A stretch of 64,000 nt of DNA from Terriglobia bacterium (lineage in GTDB: Bacteria > Acidobacteriota > Terriglobia > Bryobacterales > Bryobacteraceae): contig JAJPHN010000006.1 in assembly GCA_021325235.1 (NCBI GenBank), positions 310,001 to 374,000 on the forward strand, given 5' to 3'. The translations under genes and the position numbers were made by a program. The notes beneath the pieces were generated by a model that saw only the letters and a list, made by a program, of their open reading frames with translations, searched no databases and was not told where the DNA came from. Below, piece by piece: positions 8,421 through 17,446 of this stretch (position 1 is its first letter; every line of letters starts with the position of its first letter).

Positions 8421-10279
8421 GTCGCGTGCTCTTCGCCTGCGCTCAGCAGACCCTCGGCCGCAGCCACCAGGTCATTGAGCTCGTAAGGACGGGTCAGGAA
8501 TGTCGCACCGACGATCCCGGCGTTGTGCTCTCCTGAACCAGCCAGAATGAGCGTCTTCACATTCGGCCAGCGAGTGGAGATGCTGGTATGGATGCGGCGC
8601 TGTGCCGGGACGCCCACGTTCGCGCTGTCGATCACGAGCAGATCGACTCGGTCCTCGACAAACTCGAGCACCATGGCCGTTTCCTGCACATTCGCGGTCT
8701 GAAGCACGACTGTGCCGCTCGTCTCGAGTGCGTTGGCGAGGAGCTGTCCGGGAACCGAATCAAGCCCGACCGTCACGGCAGTGCGGCGCGAGATGTGCGG
8801 CAACTCGACGCCCGCCGAAGTAACGGAAGCGATCGAGGGGAGCAGAACCTCCGTGGTCGAGACAGCATCGGACTCGTCACTGGTGTGAATCGTGCCTTCG
8901 CTTACCGCTACGATCGCATTCACGACCGTCAACGTGAGCTCGGAGTTCTGAGCGTGGCTTGCGAACTGCGCGGGGGGCAGTCCGTTCGGCGGATTGCGAT
9001 GTGCTTCGACGGCGAGCTTCACAAATTGTTTATCAGCGGTTCCTTTTTCGCCGGGCGCGCTGACGTTGCTGGTGGAAACGACGATGTTGCCGCCGTAGGG
9101 CATCGAGTGCTTGGCACTCAGAATCAGGTTCAGCGCCAGCTTTTCGAGATGCAGAGCGTGATTGAGCACCAGATCGAGGTCTTCACCGAGCCGCATATCG
9201 ACCGAGATGGTGGAACCGCAGAGATGGTTATAGAGCGGCTGGCGCTCGGCAAGGATCTCATTGAGGTTGATCATGGAAGGCCGTGCGCCCTGATTGCTGC
9301 CGAGATCGACCAGCTGGCGAGCGAGCGTAACACCCGCGCGGCTGGCGCGATTGATGTAGCCGGCGATATCGGCCACGAATTCTTCGTCTTCTTCACGATC
9401 GCTCAACTGCTCGCTGAAGCTGGCAATCAGATCGAACAGGCCGAAGAAGTCGTTTGCGATATCGTTCGCCATCTGTCCGACCGAGAGCATGCGCTGTTCC
9501 TGGCGCACGCGCTGTTCCTCCTGCCGGCGCACGGTGGCATCGTGGAGGGTGACCATGGCTCCGGCGGCGCGTCCCCGAGCGCGGCTGATGGCGATCTGGC
9601 CGTCAATAAAGATCGAACGGCCGTCCTTGGTCTGCAATGTGGTGTCGCGGGGCACCAGAATCGGCTTGGTTCCGGCTAGAGCGCGGGCAAGCAGGGATGA
9701 GCCGATGCCGCCATCGAGCGAAACGACTTCATCGAAGAACTTGTCGAGTGCCTCTTCCTGCGACCAGCCGGTGAGCGCTTCGGCCGCGGCGTTCATGAAC
9801 TGAATGTGTCCCGTCGCATTGGTGACGACGACGGCTTCGGCGATGGTGCCGAGAATGGTGGAAAGCAGCGCCCGGTTTTCTTCGAGCTGGCGATCGATCT
9901 TGTGCTTGTAGAGCGCCATCTCGATCGAACTCGGAAGATTGGCATGGTTCACGGGCTTGACAAGGTAACCGAGGGGCTCGGTAATCTTGGCGCGCTCGAG
10001 AGTGTCTACGTCAGCGTGGGCGGTGAGATAGATCACCGGCAGATGATATTTCTCCCGGATCACCCTGGCCGTTTCCACACCATCGGTCGGTCCCTGGATA
10101 TGAATATCCATCAGAACCAGGTCCGGTTTGGTTTGCTCGATCTGTTCAAACGCTTCCTGCGCCGAGGCCGCCATACCAGGGACTGAATATCCGGCCTTGA
10201 ACAGACTCCGCTCGATCGAATGCGCGATGAGTTGCTCATCTTCGACGATCAGGATTTTCTTTTCGTTGTGAGTAGACAT
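8363..10279 (-). CDS. REC-PAS-pseudokinase-REC hybrid regulator with phosphoacceptor His replaced by Asn
   Basis: 638 residues from the ATG at 10279, 8 bases after the stop of the kinase upstream. Domains: an intact receiver (1-120, KKILIVEDEQ, phosphoacceptor Asp58 in LVLMDIHI), a PAS domain (about 145-255), a dimerisation helix (about 262-300), an ATPase-like region with an altered N-box (NLILSAKHSMPYGG), and a C-terminal degenerate receiver-like domain (about 510-620, LLVIDSANV, FLTRPYE). The helix that should carry the phosphoacceptor reads MANDIANDF, where AHDF is expected; residue 276 is Asn (codon 9452-9454). The canonical ATP-lid G boxes are not seen. It is probably a phosphorylation-sensing scaffold fed by its neighbour kinase. 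The Ala/Ser/Thr-rich tail overlaps the FHA gene. Confidence 0.85.
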   Translation of the reverse strand: MSTHNEKKILIVEDEQLIAHSIERSLFKAGYSVPGMAASAQEAFEQIEQTKPDLVLMDIHIQGPTDGVETARVIREKYHLPVIYLTAHADVDTLERAKITEPLGYLVKPVNHANLPSSIEMALYKHKIDRQLEENRALLSTILGTIAEAVVVTNATGHIQFMNAAAEALTGWSQEEALDKFFDEVVSLDGGIGSSLLARALAGTKPILVPRDTTLQTKDGRSIFIDGQIAISRARGRAAGAMVTLHDATVRRQEEQRVRQEQRMLSVGQMANDIANDFFGLFDLIASFSEQLSDREEDEEFVADIAGYINRASRAGVTLARQLVDLGSNQGARPSMINLNEILAERQPLYNHLCGSTISVDMRLGEDLDLVLNHALHLEKLALNLILSAKHSMPYGGNIVVSTSNVSAPGEKGTADKQFVKLAVEAHRNPPNGLPPAQFASHAQNSELTLTVVNAIVAVSEGTIHTSDESDAVSTTEVLLPSIASVTSAGVELPHISRRTAVTVGLDSVPGQLLANALETSGTVVLQTANVQETAMVLEFVEDRVDLLVIDSANVGVPAQRRIHTSISTRWPNVKTLILAGSGEHNAGIVGATFLTRPYELNDLVAAAEGLLSAGEEHATHSAASAASTEKRTTAVPR

Positions 10280-10287
10280 GGGGGTAA

Positions 10288-13200
10288 CTAGCTCGCTTTC
10301 GGGAATAGGACTGTAAAAGCAGTTCGGGAAGGGGAAGACTCGATCTTCAGAGTGCCTCCGAGTTGCTTGGTGAGGAGGTTCACGATCGTGACGCCGAGCG
10401 ACTTCGATTTGCGCCAATCGAAGTTGGCGGGCAGTCCGCGGCCGTGATCTTCCACGGTGAGCCGGACCATCCGCTCGGCGCTCTGATCGAGATGAAGGAA
10501 AATGAAGCCCTGCGCGCCGGCAGGGTAGGCATACTTGATCGCGTTTGTGACGAGCTCATTCAGAATGAGCCCGCAGGGGATCGCCTGTTCGATATTGAGC
10601 TCGATGGGCGACATGTTGTATTCGGCATCGATCTGCGAACCGCTGGGCGCATAGGTCAACAGCAGATCCTGAGTGAGCGTTTCGGCGTACTCGTGGAAAT
10701 TGATGCGATCCATTCGCTTGTTGCCGTATAACCGCTCGTGGATAGCGGCCATCGCCATTACACGGCGCTCGCTTTCGCGCAAGGCGTTGGCGGCCTGCTC
10801 TTCAATCACGGAGGAGGCCTGCATGTTCAGCAGGCAGGAAATCACCTGCAGATTGTTCTTGACGCGGTGGTGTACCTCTTTGAGCAGCACTTCCTTTTCA
10901 TCGAGGGACTGCTTGAGCGCTTCCTGAATCTGCTTTTCCTCGGTGATATCGAGCATGGTGCCGGCCAGGCACTGGCGCGAACCATTGGAATATTTGCCGC
11001 GGCCGTGGATGTAGCGCAATTCGCCGTCGTTGCGAACGATGCGGAATTGCAGATCGTAGACCTGCTGCTTTTGCACTGAGGTGGCGACGGCGGTGGCAAC
11101 GTGCTGCCGGTCGTCGGGATGAACAAGATTCAGAAACGCGTCGAAGGCAAGCTTGCCGGACGGCTCGTCGATGCCGAAGATACGGAATGTCTCGGGCGAC
11201 CAGTTTACTGCGCCCGACCGCATATCGAGCTCCCAGCTGCCTAGCCGCGCCAGATGCTGGGCTTCCTGCAGCTTGGCTTCACTGCGGCGGATCTGCTCGG
11301 CTTTGCGCTGCTCGGTGAGATCGCGGATGACGTTGAGGCGCGATGTATCCGACAGCTTGCAGGCGGCGATTTCGACTTCGATCAGCTCGCCGCTGCTTAG
11401 TCTGTGATACCAGGGACCGGAAGTCCAGGAAGGCCGGTCGGAGAACGCGGTGAGCTCCGATTCCATCAGTTCGGCTTCTTCGTGCAGTCGGACCTCGTCG
11501 ACCGTCATCTGCAGAAACTGCTCGCGCGTGTAGCCATAGTGGCGCACGGCCGCTTCGTTCACGTCGAGGAATCGGCGCGTCTGTGGGCTGTACGTCCAGG
11601 AAGGCAGGGGATTGAACTCGAAAAACTCGCGGTACCGGCGCTCCGAGGCCTCGAGCTTGCGCTCTGCCTCGATGCGGGCCGTCATGTCGCGTACGAACCA
11701 GTACGACCCGACACGATTTCCGAGATGGTCGTGTGCTGGGGCAAGGCGCACGTGCTGATAAATAGCTGAACCGTCTTTGCGCAGACCGCGCACCAGCGCT
11801 TCGCCGCAGCCGGATTCGAGAGAATCCCGATAAACCGCGGTCATATACGGCAGATCTTCCGGATCGATCAGCTGCTGCCAGTGGAGGCCGATCATCTCCT
11901 CCTGCTTGTAGCCGGTGGTCTCGGCGTGTGACTTGTTGACCGTTACATAGCGGCCGTCGAGATCGAGCGTCGCCCAGCCGGAGACCGTGTCCTGGAGAGC
12001 CTGATTGAGCTCCTGCGCCTGGTGGCTGGCACGCTTGAAATCGGAGATATCAGTGGCGTGCTCCAGGAAGCCGCTCAGCTGGCCGTTTTCATCGAAAATT
12101 GGGGTAACAGTCAGACGAACCGGTACACGCGTACCGTCCTTCCGGATAAACGTGCATTCTTCGGTTTCTTCGCCATTCAGCAGCGCGCGAGAGAGAAACG
12201 GGTTGCTTTCCAGATTACCGTTCAGATCGAGGCGGCGAGCCTGGGTCTTGGGATCTTCGGGATCGAGCCAGAGATCCGGTGTTCCGCGGCCCACGACTTC
12301 GGCGGCGCTATAGCCAAGTAAGCGCTCGGCGGCCGGATTCCAGCTCGTCACGGTGCGATTCTTGCCGATCGAAATGAGCGCGACATGCGTGCTCTTCAGA
12401 ATCGCCTCATGCAGCTTGGTGAGCTGCGCGAGTGATCGTTCGGCTTCAATCTTTTCGGTCTGATCCTGCCGGAAACCGATGATGCGAAGCGGGCGGCCCG
12501 AGTCATCGGTCTGCACGGTTCCGGAACTGGCCATCCACTTGCCCTCGATCGTGCGAAAGACAACGTGATACGGCGTGCGGTGTTCAACGGCGTAACGAAC
12601 CGTCTGCTCAACCTGGGTACGAAATTCGGGGCTGATATAGGCGAGTCCCTGGCCGAAGGTGAAGCCCTTCGGGAGACTTTCATCGATCAGCTCGAAATTC
12701 TTCACGCTCGAGCTGCCCGAGCCCGGCGGAATGCGCAGCTCCCAGACGTGCATAGCACCGGATTTGAGGGCCATTCGCAGGCGTTCTTCGCTCTCTTCGA
12801 GCGCACGCTGCGTGCGGCGGAATTCGGTGACATCGAGCGCCAGGCCGCCGAGCAGAGTGGTCTGTCCGTCGGGCGAAAACGGAAATTTGACGATCAGCCA
12901 ATCGCCGGCTTTCTTACCGCGCCCCGGAACGCGCTCCAGGAATTCGAGCGTTTTGCCGCTCGCGAGAATGTCGCGATCGTGTTCCTTGAATTGATCGGGA
13001 ATCGCTTCCGAGCCCGTTTGCGAACCGTGCGAAGCTCCGCCCATCGAATGGTTCCAGGTCTTGTTGGCGTAAATAAGCCGCGAATTTTCGTCCGTGATGA
13101 ACGCAAGCAGCGGACTGTGATCCATGAACGCGATGAATCGGGCTTCGGCTGCATGCAAACGTCGCAACATCGAGGCCGTCCAGACATTTTCAGCGTTCCA

Positions 13201-13815
13201 CTTGCGCCAGAGAAACACTACGGATGCTATGGAGAAAAGCAGCATTCCGAGATTCATATAGACCGTCGCGGAACGGACGAACTCCATGTGCTCGGTTCGA
13301 GGCTCAAGCAGACGCTGCTCTTCGGCGCGCATTTTAGCGAGTACAGATGTGCCGTCCACAAACGGGCGGTCGGTGTCGGAGAGCACCGCGGCTTCCTGCG
13401 ACCAGTTCTTAAGTCGGCTCTCCAACTCGCGGGCGTAACCTTGCTCGGTCTGGTTATCGCTGGTCGAGGAGAGCAGGTTGCCGATCTTCTTCTGTGCCGC
13501 TGCCAATTCGTGGTCCGAGCGCCACAAATCTCCCGGATCTTTGGTGAAACGGTAGGCCTGATACCAGGCTGCGCCAGCTGAGAGTGATTGTTCGACGTTG
13601 TCGATCTGTTCGATCATCTGGCGGGTATGGTTGCGCCACCAGCCGGCCTCCCGGAGCAGATAGAGATTGATGAGCGAGAGCAGGCTGATGGCGATCATGC
13701 TCGCCAGCGACAGGAACAGCAGCTTGGCAAGCGGGCCTGCTTTGCTGTCCATCGACTTGGGAAGCGATGGGCCGAAACTGTTGGCCGGTTCGTGTTGGCT
13801 TGCCGCTCTTTGCAT
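10288..13815 (-). CDS. Multi-PAS membrane sensor histidine kinase, HisKA_2 type, with CHASE3-like sensor
   Basis: 1175 residues. Two N-terminal TM segments (about 30-52 and 185-205) flank a helical CHASE3-like periplasmic domain. About six PAS/PAC repeats follow (around residues 220-950), several with recognisable PAC ends. The C-terminal transmitter is HisKA_2 type: EVHHRVKNNLQV with phospho-His983, N-box LILNELVTNAIKYAYP, and G1 EDHGRGLP. Such kinases usually pass phosphate to stand-alone receivers. The next gene, 8 bases downstream, begins with an intact receiver and is the likely partner. The ATG at 13815 lacks a clear Shine-Dalgarno site; a second ATG at 13752 would shorten the protein by 21 residues. 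Confidence 0.9.
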   Translation of the reverse strand: MQRAASQHEPANSFGPSLPKSMDSKAGPLAKLLFLSLASMIAISLLSLINLYLLREAGWWRNHTRQMIEQIDNVEQSLSAGAAWYQAYRFTKDPGDLWRSDHELAAAQKKIGNLLSSTSDNQTEQGYARELESRLKNWSQEAAVLSDTDRPFVDGTSVLAKMRAEEQRLLEPRTEHMEFVRSATVYMNLGMLLFSIASVVFLWRKWNAENVWTASMLRRLHAAEARFIAFMDHSPLLAFITDENSRLIYANKTWNHSMGGASHGSQTGSEAIPDQFKEHDRDILASGKTLEFLERVPGRGKKAGDWLIVKFPFSPDGQTTLLGGLALDVTEFRRTQRALEESEERLRMALKSGAMHVWELRIPPGSGSSSVKNFELIDESLPKGFTFGQGLAYISPEFRTQVEQTVRYAVEHRTPYHVVFRTIEGKWMASSGTVQTDDSGRPLRIIGFRQDQTEKIEAERSLAQLTKLHEAILKSTHVALISIGKNRTVTSWNPAAERLLGYSAAEVVGRGTPDLWLDPEDPKTQARRLDLNGNLESNPFLSRALLNGEETEECTFIRKDGTRVPVRLTVTPIFDENGQLSGFLEHATDISDFKRASHQAQELNQALQDTVSGWATLDLDGRYVTVNKSHAETTGYKQEEMIGLHWQQLIDPEDLPYMTAVYRDSLESGCGEALVRGLRKDGSAIYQHVRLAPAHDHLGNRVGSYWFVRDMTARIEAERKLEASERRYREFFEFNPLPSWTYSPQTRRFLDVNEAAVRHYGYTREQFLQMTVDEVRLHEEAELMESELTAFSDRPSWTSGPWYHRLSSGELIEVEIAACKLSDTSRLNVIRDLTEQRKAEQIRRSEAKLQEAQHLARLGSWELDMRSGAVNWSPETFRIFGIDEPSGKLAFDAFLNLVHPDDRQHVATAVATSVQKQQVYDLQFRIVRNDGELRYIHGRGKYSNGSRQCLAGTMLDITEEKQIQEALKQSLDEKEVLLKEVHHRVKNNLQVISCLLNMQASSVIEEQAANALRESERRVMAMAAIHERLYGNKRMDRINFHEYAETLTQDLLLTYAPSGSQIDAEYNMSPIELNIEQAIPCGLILNELVTNAIKYAYPAGAQGFIFLHLDQSAERMVRLTVEDHGRGLPANFDWRKSKSLGVTIVNLLTKQLGGTLKIESSPSRTAFTVLFPKAS

Positions 13816-13925
13816 CTAACTTGAGAGAGTGGGGTCGATAATGAGTGTTAATAGATGAGCAGTTGTCTCAAATTGGACAAAAGGATCAGGATTATCCTGC
13901 CCCGGAAGACGGGTGAGAGCGGTAG

Positions 13926-15230
13926 ATGAGTGATAACGGTTCGGCAGTCCCGGCCACCGTACGGATAAAGAGGCGCAGTGTGCTGCTGGGCGGAGCATAT
14001 GGGGCCATTTCAGCCGCGCCGCGCGCCGCTGCCGCTCAGGCTGATACCAAACTGCCGCTTTCTATTTCTGCTCTGGCTTCGATGCGCTCGCAGGCCAAGC
14101 CGATCAGCAACGACGAGCGCCGGGAGCGAATCCTCAAAGCGCAGAAGCTGATGAGCGCGCACGCGATGGATGCGATACTGCTCACCGGCGGCGCTTCGCT
14201 CTTCTACTTCACAGGCATGCACTGGGGAAATAGCGAGCGGCTCTTTGCGTGTGTGATTCCGGTTCGCGGACGAGCCTTCTTCGTTTGCCCCTCGTTTGAG
14301 GAGGACCGGGTTCGCGAAAGGCTGGACCGCGGACCGCTCGAAGACGCTGCTGTGCTCACCTGGCACGAAGATGAGAGTCCTTACAAGTTAGTGGCGTCAG
14401 GGCTGAAAAATCTCGTGATTTTATCGGGAACACTGGGTATCGAGGAGCGCACGCCCTGGGTGTTCAGTGATGGCGTCGCCAAGGCAGCGCCCGCTCTACG
14501 GCTCACCTCCGCGACTCCGGTAACCGCGGGTTGCCGGATGATCAAGAGCGCGCATGAACTGGAGCTGATGCGCCTGGCCAATCAGGCAACTCTCAGCGTG
14601 TATAAGGCGGTGTATGAGGCCTTAAAACCCGGCATGGGTCAGGATGAGGCGCAGGATCTGATCTCGGCCGCTTACGCGCGGGTTGGCTTCCGGGGCGAGG
14701 CGAGCGTAGAAGTGGACGCCGGAAGCGCGCTGCCGCACGGTTCGGAAAAGCCGCAGCGCATCCGCGAAAACTCGCTGGTGATGATAGACGATGGCTGTGA
14801 GGTGGAGGGCTACAACTCCGATATCACGCGGACATTTGTGCTGGGACGGGCTAACGACAAAATGAAGCGCGTCTTCGACATCGTGAAACGCGCCCAGGCG
14901 GCGGCGCTGGAAGCAGCGCGTCCCGGAGTGCAATGCCAGGCTGTCGATGCCGCGGCGCGGAAAGTGATCGTCGAGAGCGGCTATGGTCCCGACTACACCT
15001 ACTTCAGCCATCGCGTTGGGCATGGAATCGGGTTGGAAGGGCATGAGTGGCCCTATCTTGTGCGGGGCAACACGCTGCCGCTCGCGCCCGGCATGACATT
15101 CAGCGACGAGCCGGGTATCTATCTGCGCGGTGAGTTTGGCATGCGTCTGGAAGACGATATGTACATCACCGGGGACGGAGCGCAGTTATTCACGCCACCG
15201 AGCCCGTCGATCGAGCACCCGTTCGCTTAG
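13926..15230 (+). CDS. Exported M24-family metallopeptidase (Xaa-Pro aminopeptidase-like)
   Basis: 434 residues with a twin-arginine signal (KRRSVLLGGAYGAISAAPRA). A creatinase-like N-terminal domain (about 60-190) precedes the pita-bread catalytic domain. Metal ligands are visible: DDGCEVEGYNSDITRTF (the Asp pair), HRVGHGIGLEGHE (His), DEPGIY (Glu) and RLEDD (Glu). This set fits a dinuclear Xaa-Pro peptidase that removes N-terminal residues preceding proline. Tat export implies folding, and probably metal loading, in the cytoplasm. It is monocistronic and ends 10 bases before the convergent tautomerase gene. Proline specificity is inferred from the family. Confidence 0.88.
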   Translation: MSDNGSAVPATVRIKRRSVLLGGAYGAISAAPRAAAAQADTKLPLSISALASMRSQAKPISNDERRERILKAQKLMSAHAMDAILLTGGASLFYFTGMHWGNSERLFACVIPVRGRAFFVCPSFEEDRVRERLDRGPLEDAAVLTWHEDESPYKLVASGLKNLVILSGTLGIEERTPWVFSDGVAKAAPALRLTSATPVTAGCRMIKSAHELELMRLANQATLSVYKAVYEALKPGMGQDEAQDLISAAYARVGFRGEASVEVDAGSALPHGSEKPQRIRENSLVMIDDGCEVEGYNSDITRTFVLGRANDKMKRVFDIVKRAQAAALEAARPGVQCQAVDAAARKVIVESGYGPDYTYFSHRVGHGIGLEGHEWPYLVRGNTLPLAPGMTFSDEPGIYLRGEFGMRLEDDMYITGDGAQLFTPPSPSIEHPFA

Positions 15231-15240
15231 GAGCTCTGGT

Positions 15241-15690
15241 TTAGCCGCCTGCGACCCGCTTCATCAGACGCCCGACCCAGGGAACAAGATCCGAAAGTAG
15301 ACGCCCTCCCACGGCGAAATCCGTCGCTGGATACGGGTGAAAGCGGATGTTGATGCCGTCCCGCGCAGTCGCAGGAATATTGAACAGTTCCGCCAGCAGG
15401 GGCGTCAACTCGCGTGCGATTCGCCGCTGGCGCCTGACAGACATGCTCCAGTCTGAAAGTTCAACGGTCAGGTCCATGGCGCCGCGCTCTTCGGGCGTTC
15501 GAGCTCCGATAAACAATTCATTTGGCCGGTAGGGGGTAAAGTGCACCGTGGTTCTTTCGCGCAGTTCCTCGCGAGTGGGGCCGCCCCGTGGGTGAAAGAA
15601 GAGATCGTTAATCGCTTCGGTTAAGCGCTTCGCGATCGCACGCCTCCGCTCATCGGGCAATTCGGGGCAAGTGATCCGCAGGTACGGCAT
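15241..15690 (-). CDS. Tautomerase-superfamily protein
   Basis: 149 residues starting MPYLRITCPEL. After Met removal, Pro would be residue 1, the catalytic base of the 4-oxalocrotonate tautomerase superfamily. The length (about twice a 4-OT subunit) and the pattern ERRRAIAKRLTEAINDLF suggest a fused or MSAD-like fold. Substrate is unknown. A TAAAAT hexamer (15700-15705, read on the minus strand) lies 9 bases before the ATG with no Shine-Dalgarno site, consistent with near-leaderless translation. It is divergent from the phosphatase gene at 15792. Confidence 0.65.
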   Translation of the reverse strand: MPYLRITCPELPDERRRAIAKRLTEAINDLFFHPRGGPTREELRERTTVHFTPYRPNELFIGARTPEERGAMDLTVELSDWSMSVRRQRRIARELTPLLAELFNIPATARDGINIRFHPYPATDFAVGGRLLSDLVPWVGRLMKRVAGG

Positions 15691-15776
15691 AGCGCTCGCA
15701 TTTTATCCAGCGACAATCAGCGCAGGATGCTTCACCGTACGAGGCGGCGGATCTTCGAACCGCAAACCGGCCCTGC

Positions 15777-15782
15777 TATACC
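15777..15782 (+). promoter_or_regulatory. Putative -10 element of the phosphatase/ygfZ operon
   Basis: TATACC ends 9 bases before the ATG at 15792. Transcription starting about 7 bases after the hexamer would leave a leader of only 2-3 bases. No Shine-Dalgarno site is seen. The -35 region is poor, so this is a motif-level call. Confidence 0.4.
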
Positions 15783-15791
15783 TAAACTTTC

Positions 15792-16556
15792 ATGTCATTC
15801 GAAAAAGAGGTCGAACTCGCAAAACTGGTTGCGCAGGAGGCGGGCGCGCTGGCACTTGACTATCAGCGGCACGGGGTGACAGCGGAGAGCAAGTATGACG
15901 AATCGCCGGTAACCGCGGCCGACCGCGCCTGCGAAAAGCTGATTGTCGAAACGATTGGTCGCGAGTTTCCCGAAGACGGCATCCTGGGCGAGGAAGGAGC
16001 AAATCGCGAGAGCCGCAGCGGACGCAAATGGATCGTCGATCCCATCGACGGTACACGGGATTTTGTGCGGGGCATTCCATTATGGGCTGTCCTCATTGGG
16101 CTTGAGCAGGACGGCAAACTCGTCGCCGGCGCCGCCCATTGTCCGGGACAAAACGCGCTGTTATGGGCCGCTCGCGGCTCGGGGGCATTCGCCAATGGCT
16201 CTCAAATCCGGGTCTCCGGCAAGACGGAAGCCAGGGATGCGGTGCTGTCTTTCAACGGCTTTCATAAAGCCGGCATCAAGCCGTTTGCCGACCGTCTGGT
16301 GCCGTGGCTGCAGACCTTCTGGGCCGTGCGAAGCCTGGGCGGTGCGATGGATGCGATTCTGCTCGCGCAGGGCAAAGCCGATGTGTGGATCGAGCCGAAT
16401 GCTGCGCCGTGGGATCTGGCGCCTCTAAAGATCCTGATCGAGGAAGCGGGCGGTGTGTTTCGAACCTTTGCCGGCGAAGACTCGATCTATGGCGGCAACG
16501 CTTACGCCTGCACCCCGGCGCTCGAGCCGCACATCAAAGAATTACTGAAGAGATGA
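15792..16556 (+). CDS. hisN: Inositol monophosphatase-family phosphatase (histidinol-phosphatase-like)
   Basis: 254 residues, the usual family length. Family motifs are complete: GEE (metal-binding Glu), WIVDPIDGTRDFVRGIP (the DPIDGT metal motif), and EPNAAPWDLAP (the WDxAP motif). It is a Mg-dependent, Li-sensitive-type sugar or alcohol phosphatase. The F-V-R-G-I-P variant after DPIDGT is common in HisN histidinol-phosphatases, so histidine biosynthesis is the best guess, but inositol-phosphate or PAP substrates cannot be excluded. Its TGA overlaps the ATG of ygfZ (ATGA at 16553-16556), so the two are translationally coupled. Confidence 0.8.
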   Translation: MSFEKEVELAKLVAQEAGALALDYQRHGVTAESKYDESPVTAADRACEKLIVETIGREFPEDGILGEEGANRESRSGRKWIVDPIDGTRDFVRGIPLWAVLIGLEQDGKLVAGAAHCPGQNALLWAARGSGAFANGSQIRVSGKTEARDAVLSFNGFHKAGIKPFADRLVPWLQTFWAVRSLGGAMDAILLAQGKADVWIEPNAAPWDLAPLKILIEEAGGVFRTFAGEDSIYGGNAYACTPALEPHIKELLKR

Positions 16557-17446
16557 ACGGCTACCAGGCGCTGCGCGAGAGCGCGGCGTGGATCGATTTA
16601 TCGGATCGCGGCAAGATTCTTGTTACAGGCGAGGATCGCGCGCGGCTGCTGCATGCGCTTTCGACTAACGATATTCAAAACCTCGGGCCGGGCGAAACAG
16701 TTTACGCTTTTTTTCTGAACGAAAAAGGCCGCGTAATCGGCGACGCCTATATATCGAATTTTGGTGAGGGCCTCTGGGTCGATACAGAACCGGAGCTTCG
16801 CGAGAGCCTTTTCTCGCATCTGGAGCGCTACATAATCGCTGACGACGTCACGCTCACCGACATCAGCCATCAATACGCCTTGATCGCGATTGAAGGGCCG
16901 AACGCACGGGCGATGCAAGTATCGCAGCAACCGGTCACGAATGCGAGCACGACCGGCCAGCCCGCGATTCGTGCGTTTGTGCCGCTTGCAGAACGTGAGG
17001 CATACCTGGCGCGTCTGGCTCAGCTCGGCATCCCGCAAGCGAGCAAGGAAGAGTCCCGGGTGGTGCGCATTGAAAACGGTGTACCGCGTTACGGAGATGA
17101 CATTTCGGACCGGTATTTGGCGGCAGAAACACAGGTGGCGCATGCGGTGCATCCGAACAAGGGCTGCTATCTGGGGCAGGAGATCGTAGAGCGTGTCCGT
17201 TCGCAGGGCCAGGTGCACCGGCTGCTTACGCCGCTGCGCATCAGTGGAACCGATGTGCCCGCGCCTGGTACCAGATTGCACAGCGATGGTCGCGAGGTCG
17301 GGGAAATCACTTCTGCCGTTTATTCACCCGCATTCGCCGAAGTGGTCGCGCTCGGCTACGTTCGTCGTGAAGTTCTCGATCGGGGTGTTCCGATTACGCT
17401 GGCCGGGGCAGAAGCTCCCGTTACCGTTCGTCCGGCTCACTCCTGA
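16553..17446 (+). CDS. ygfZ: YgfZ/GcvT-like folate-binding Fe-S cluster maintenance protein
   Basis: 297 residues from the ATG that overlaps the previous stop. It carries the YgfZ signature around the conserved Cys, KGCYLGQEIVERVRSQGQV (about residue 203), and the GcvT-like folate-binding fold (LSTNDIQNL, FFLNEKGRVIGDAYI, GPNA). The protein uses tetrahydrofolate to support assembly or repair of Fe-S enzymes. Its 3' end overlaps the convergent AI-2E transporter gene by 10 bases. A longer in-frame extension upstream (to 16304) lies inside the phosphatase gene and is not real. Confidence 0.88.
   Translation: MNGYQALRESAAWIDLSDRGKILVTGEDRARLLHALSTNDIQNLGPGETVYAFFLNEKGRVIGDAYISNFGEGLWVDTEPELRESLFSHLERYIIADDVTLTDISHQYALIAIEGPNARAMQVSQQPVTNASTTGQPAIRAFVPLAEREAYLARLAQLGIPQASKEESRVVRIENGVPRYGDDISDRYLAAETQVAHAVHPNKGCYLGQEIVERVRSQGQVHRLLTPLRISGTDVPAPGTRLHSDGREVGEITSAVYSPAFAEVVALGYVRREVLDRGVPITLAGAEAPVTVRPAHS

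Noticed and set aside
12565-13581. A 338-residue plus-strand frame opposite the multi-PAS kinase
   Set aside because: The opposite strand has complete PAS and CHASE3-like signals; this frame has none.
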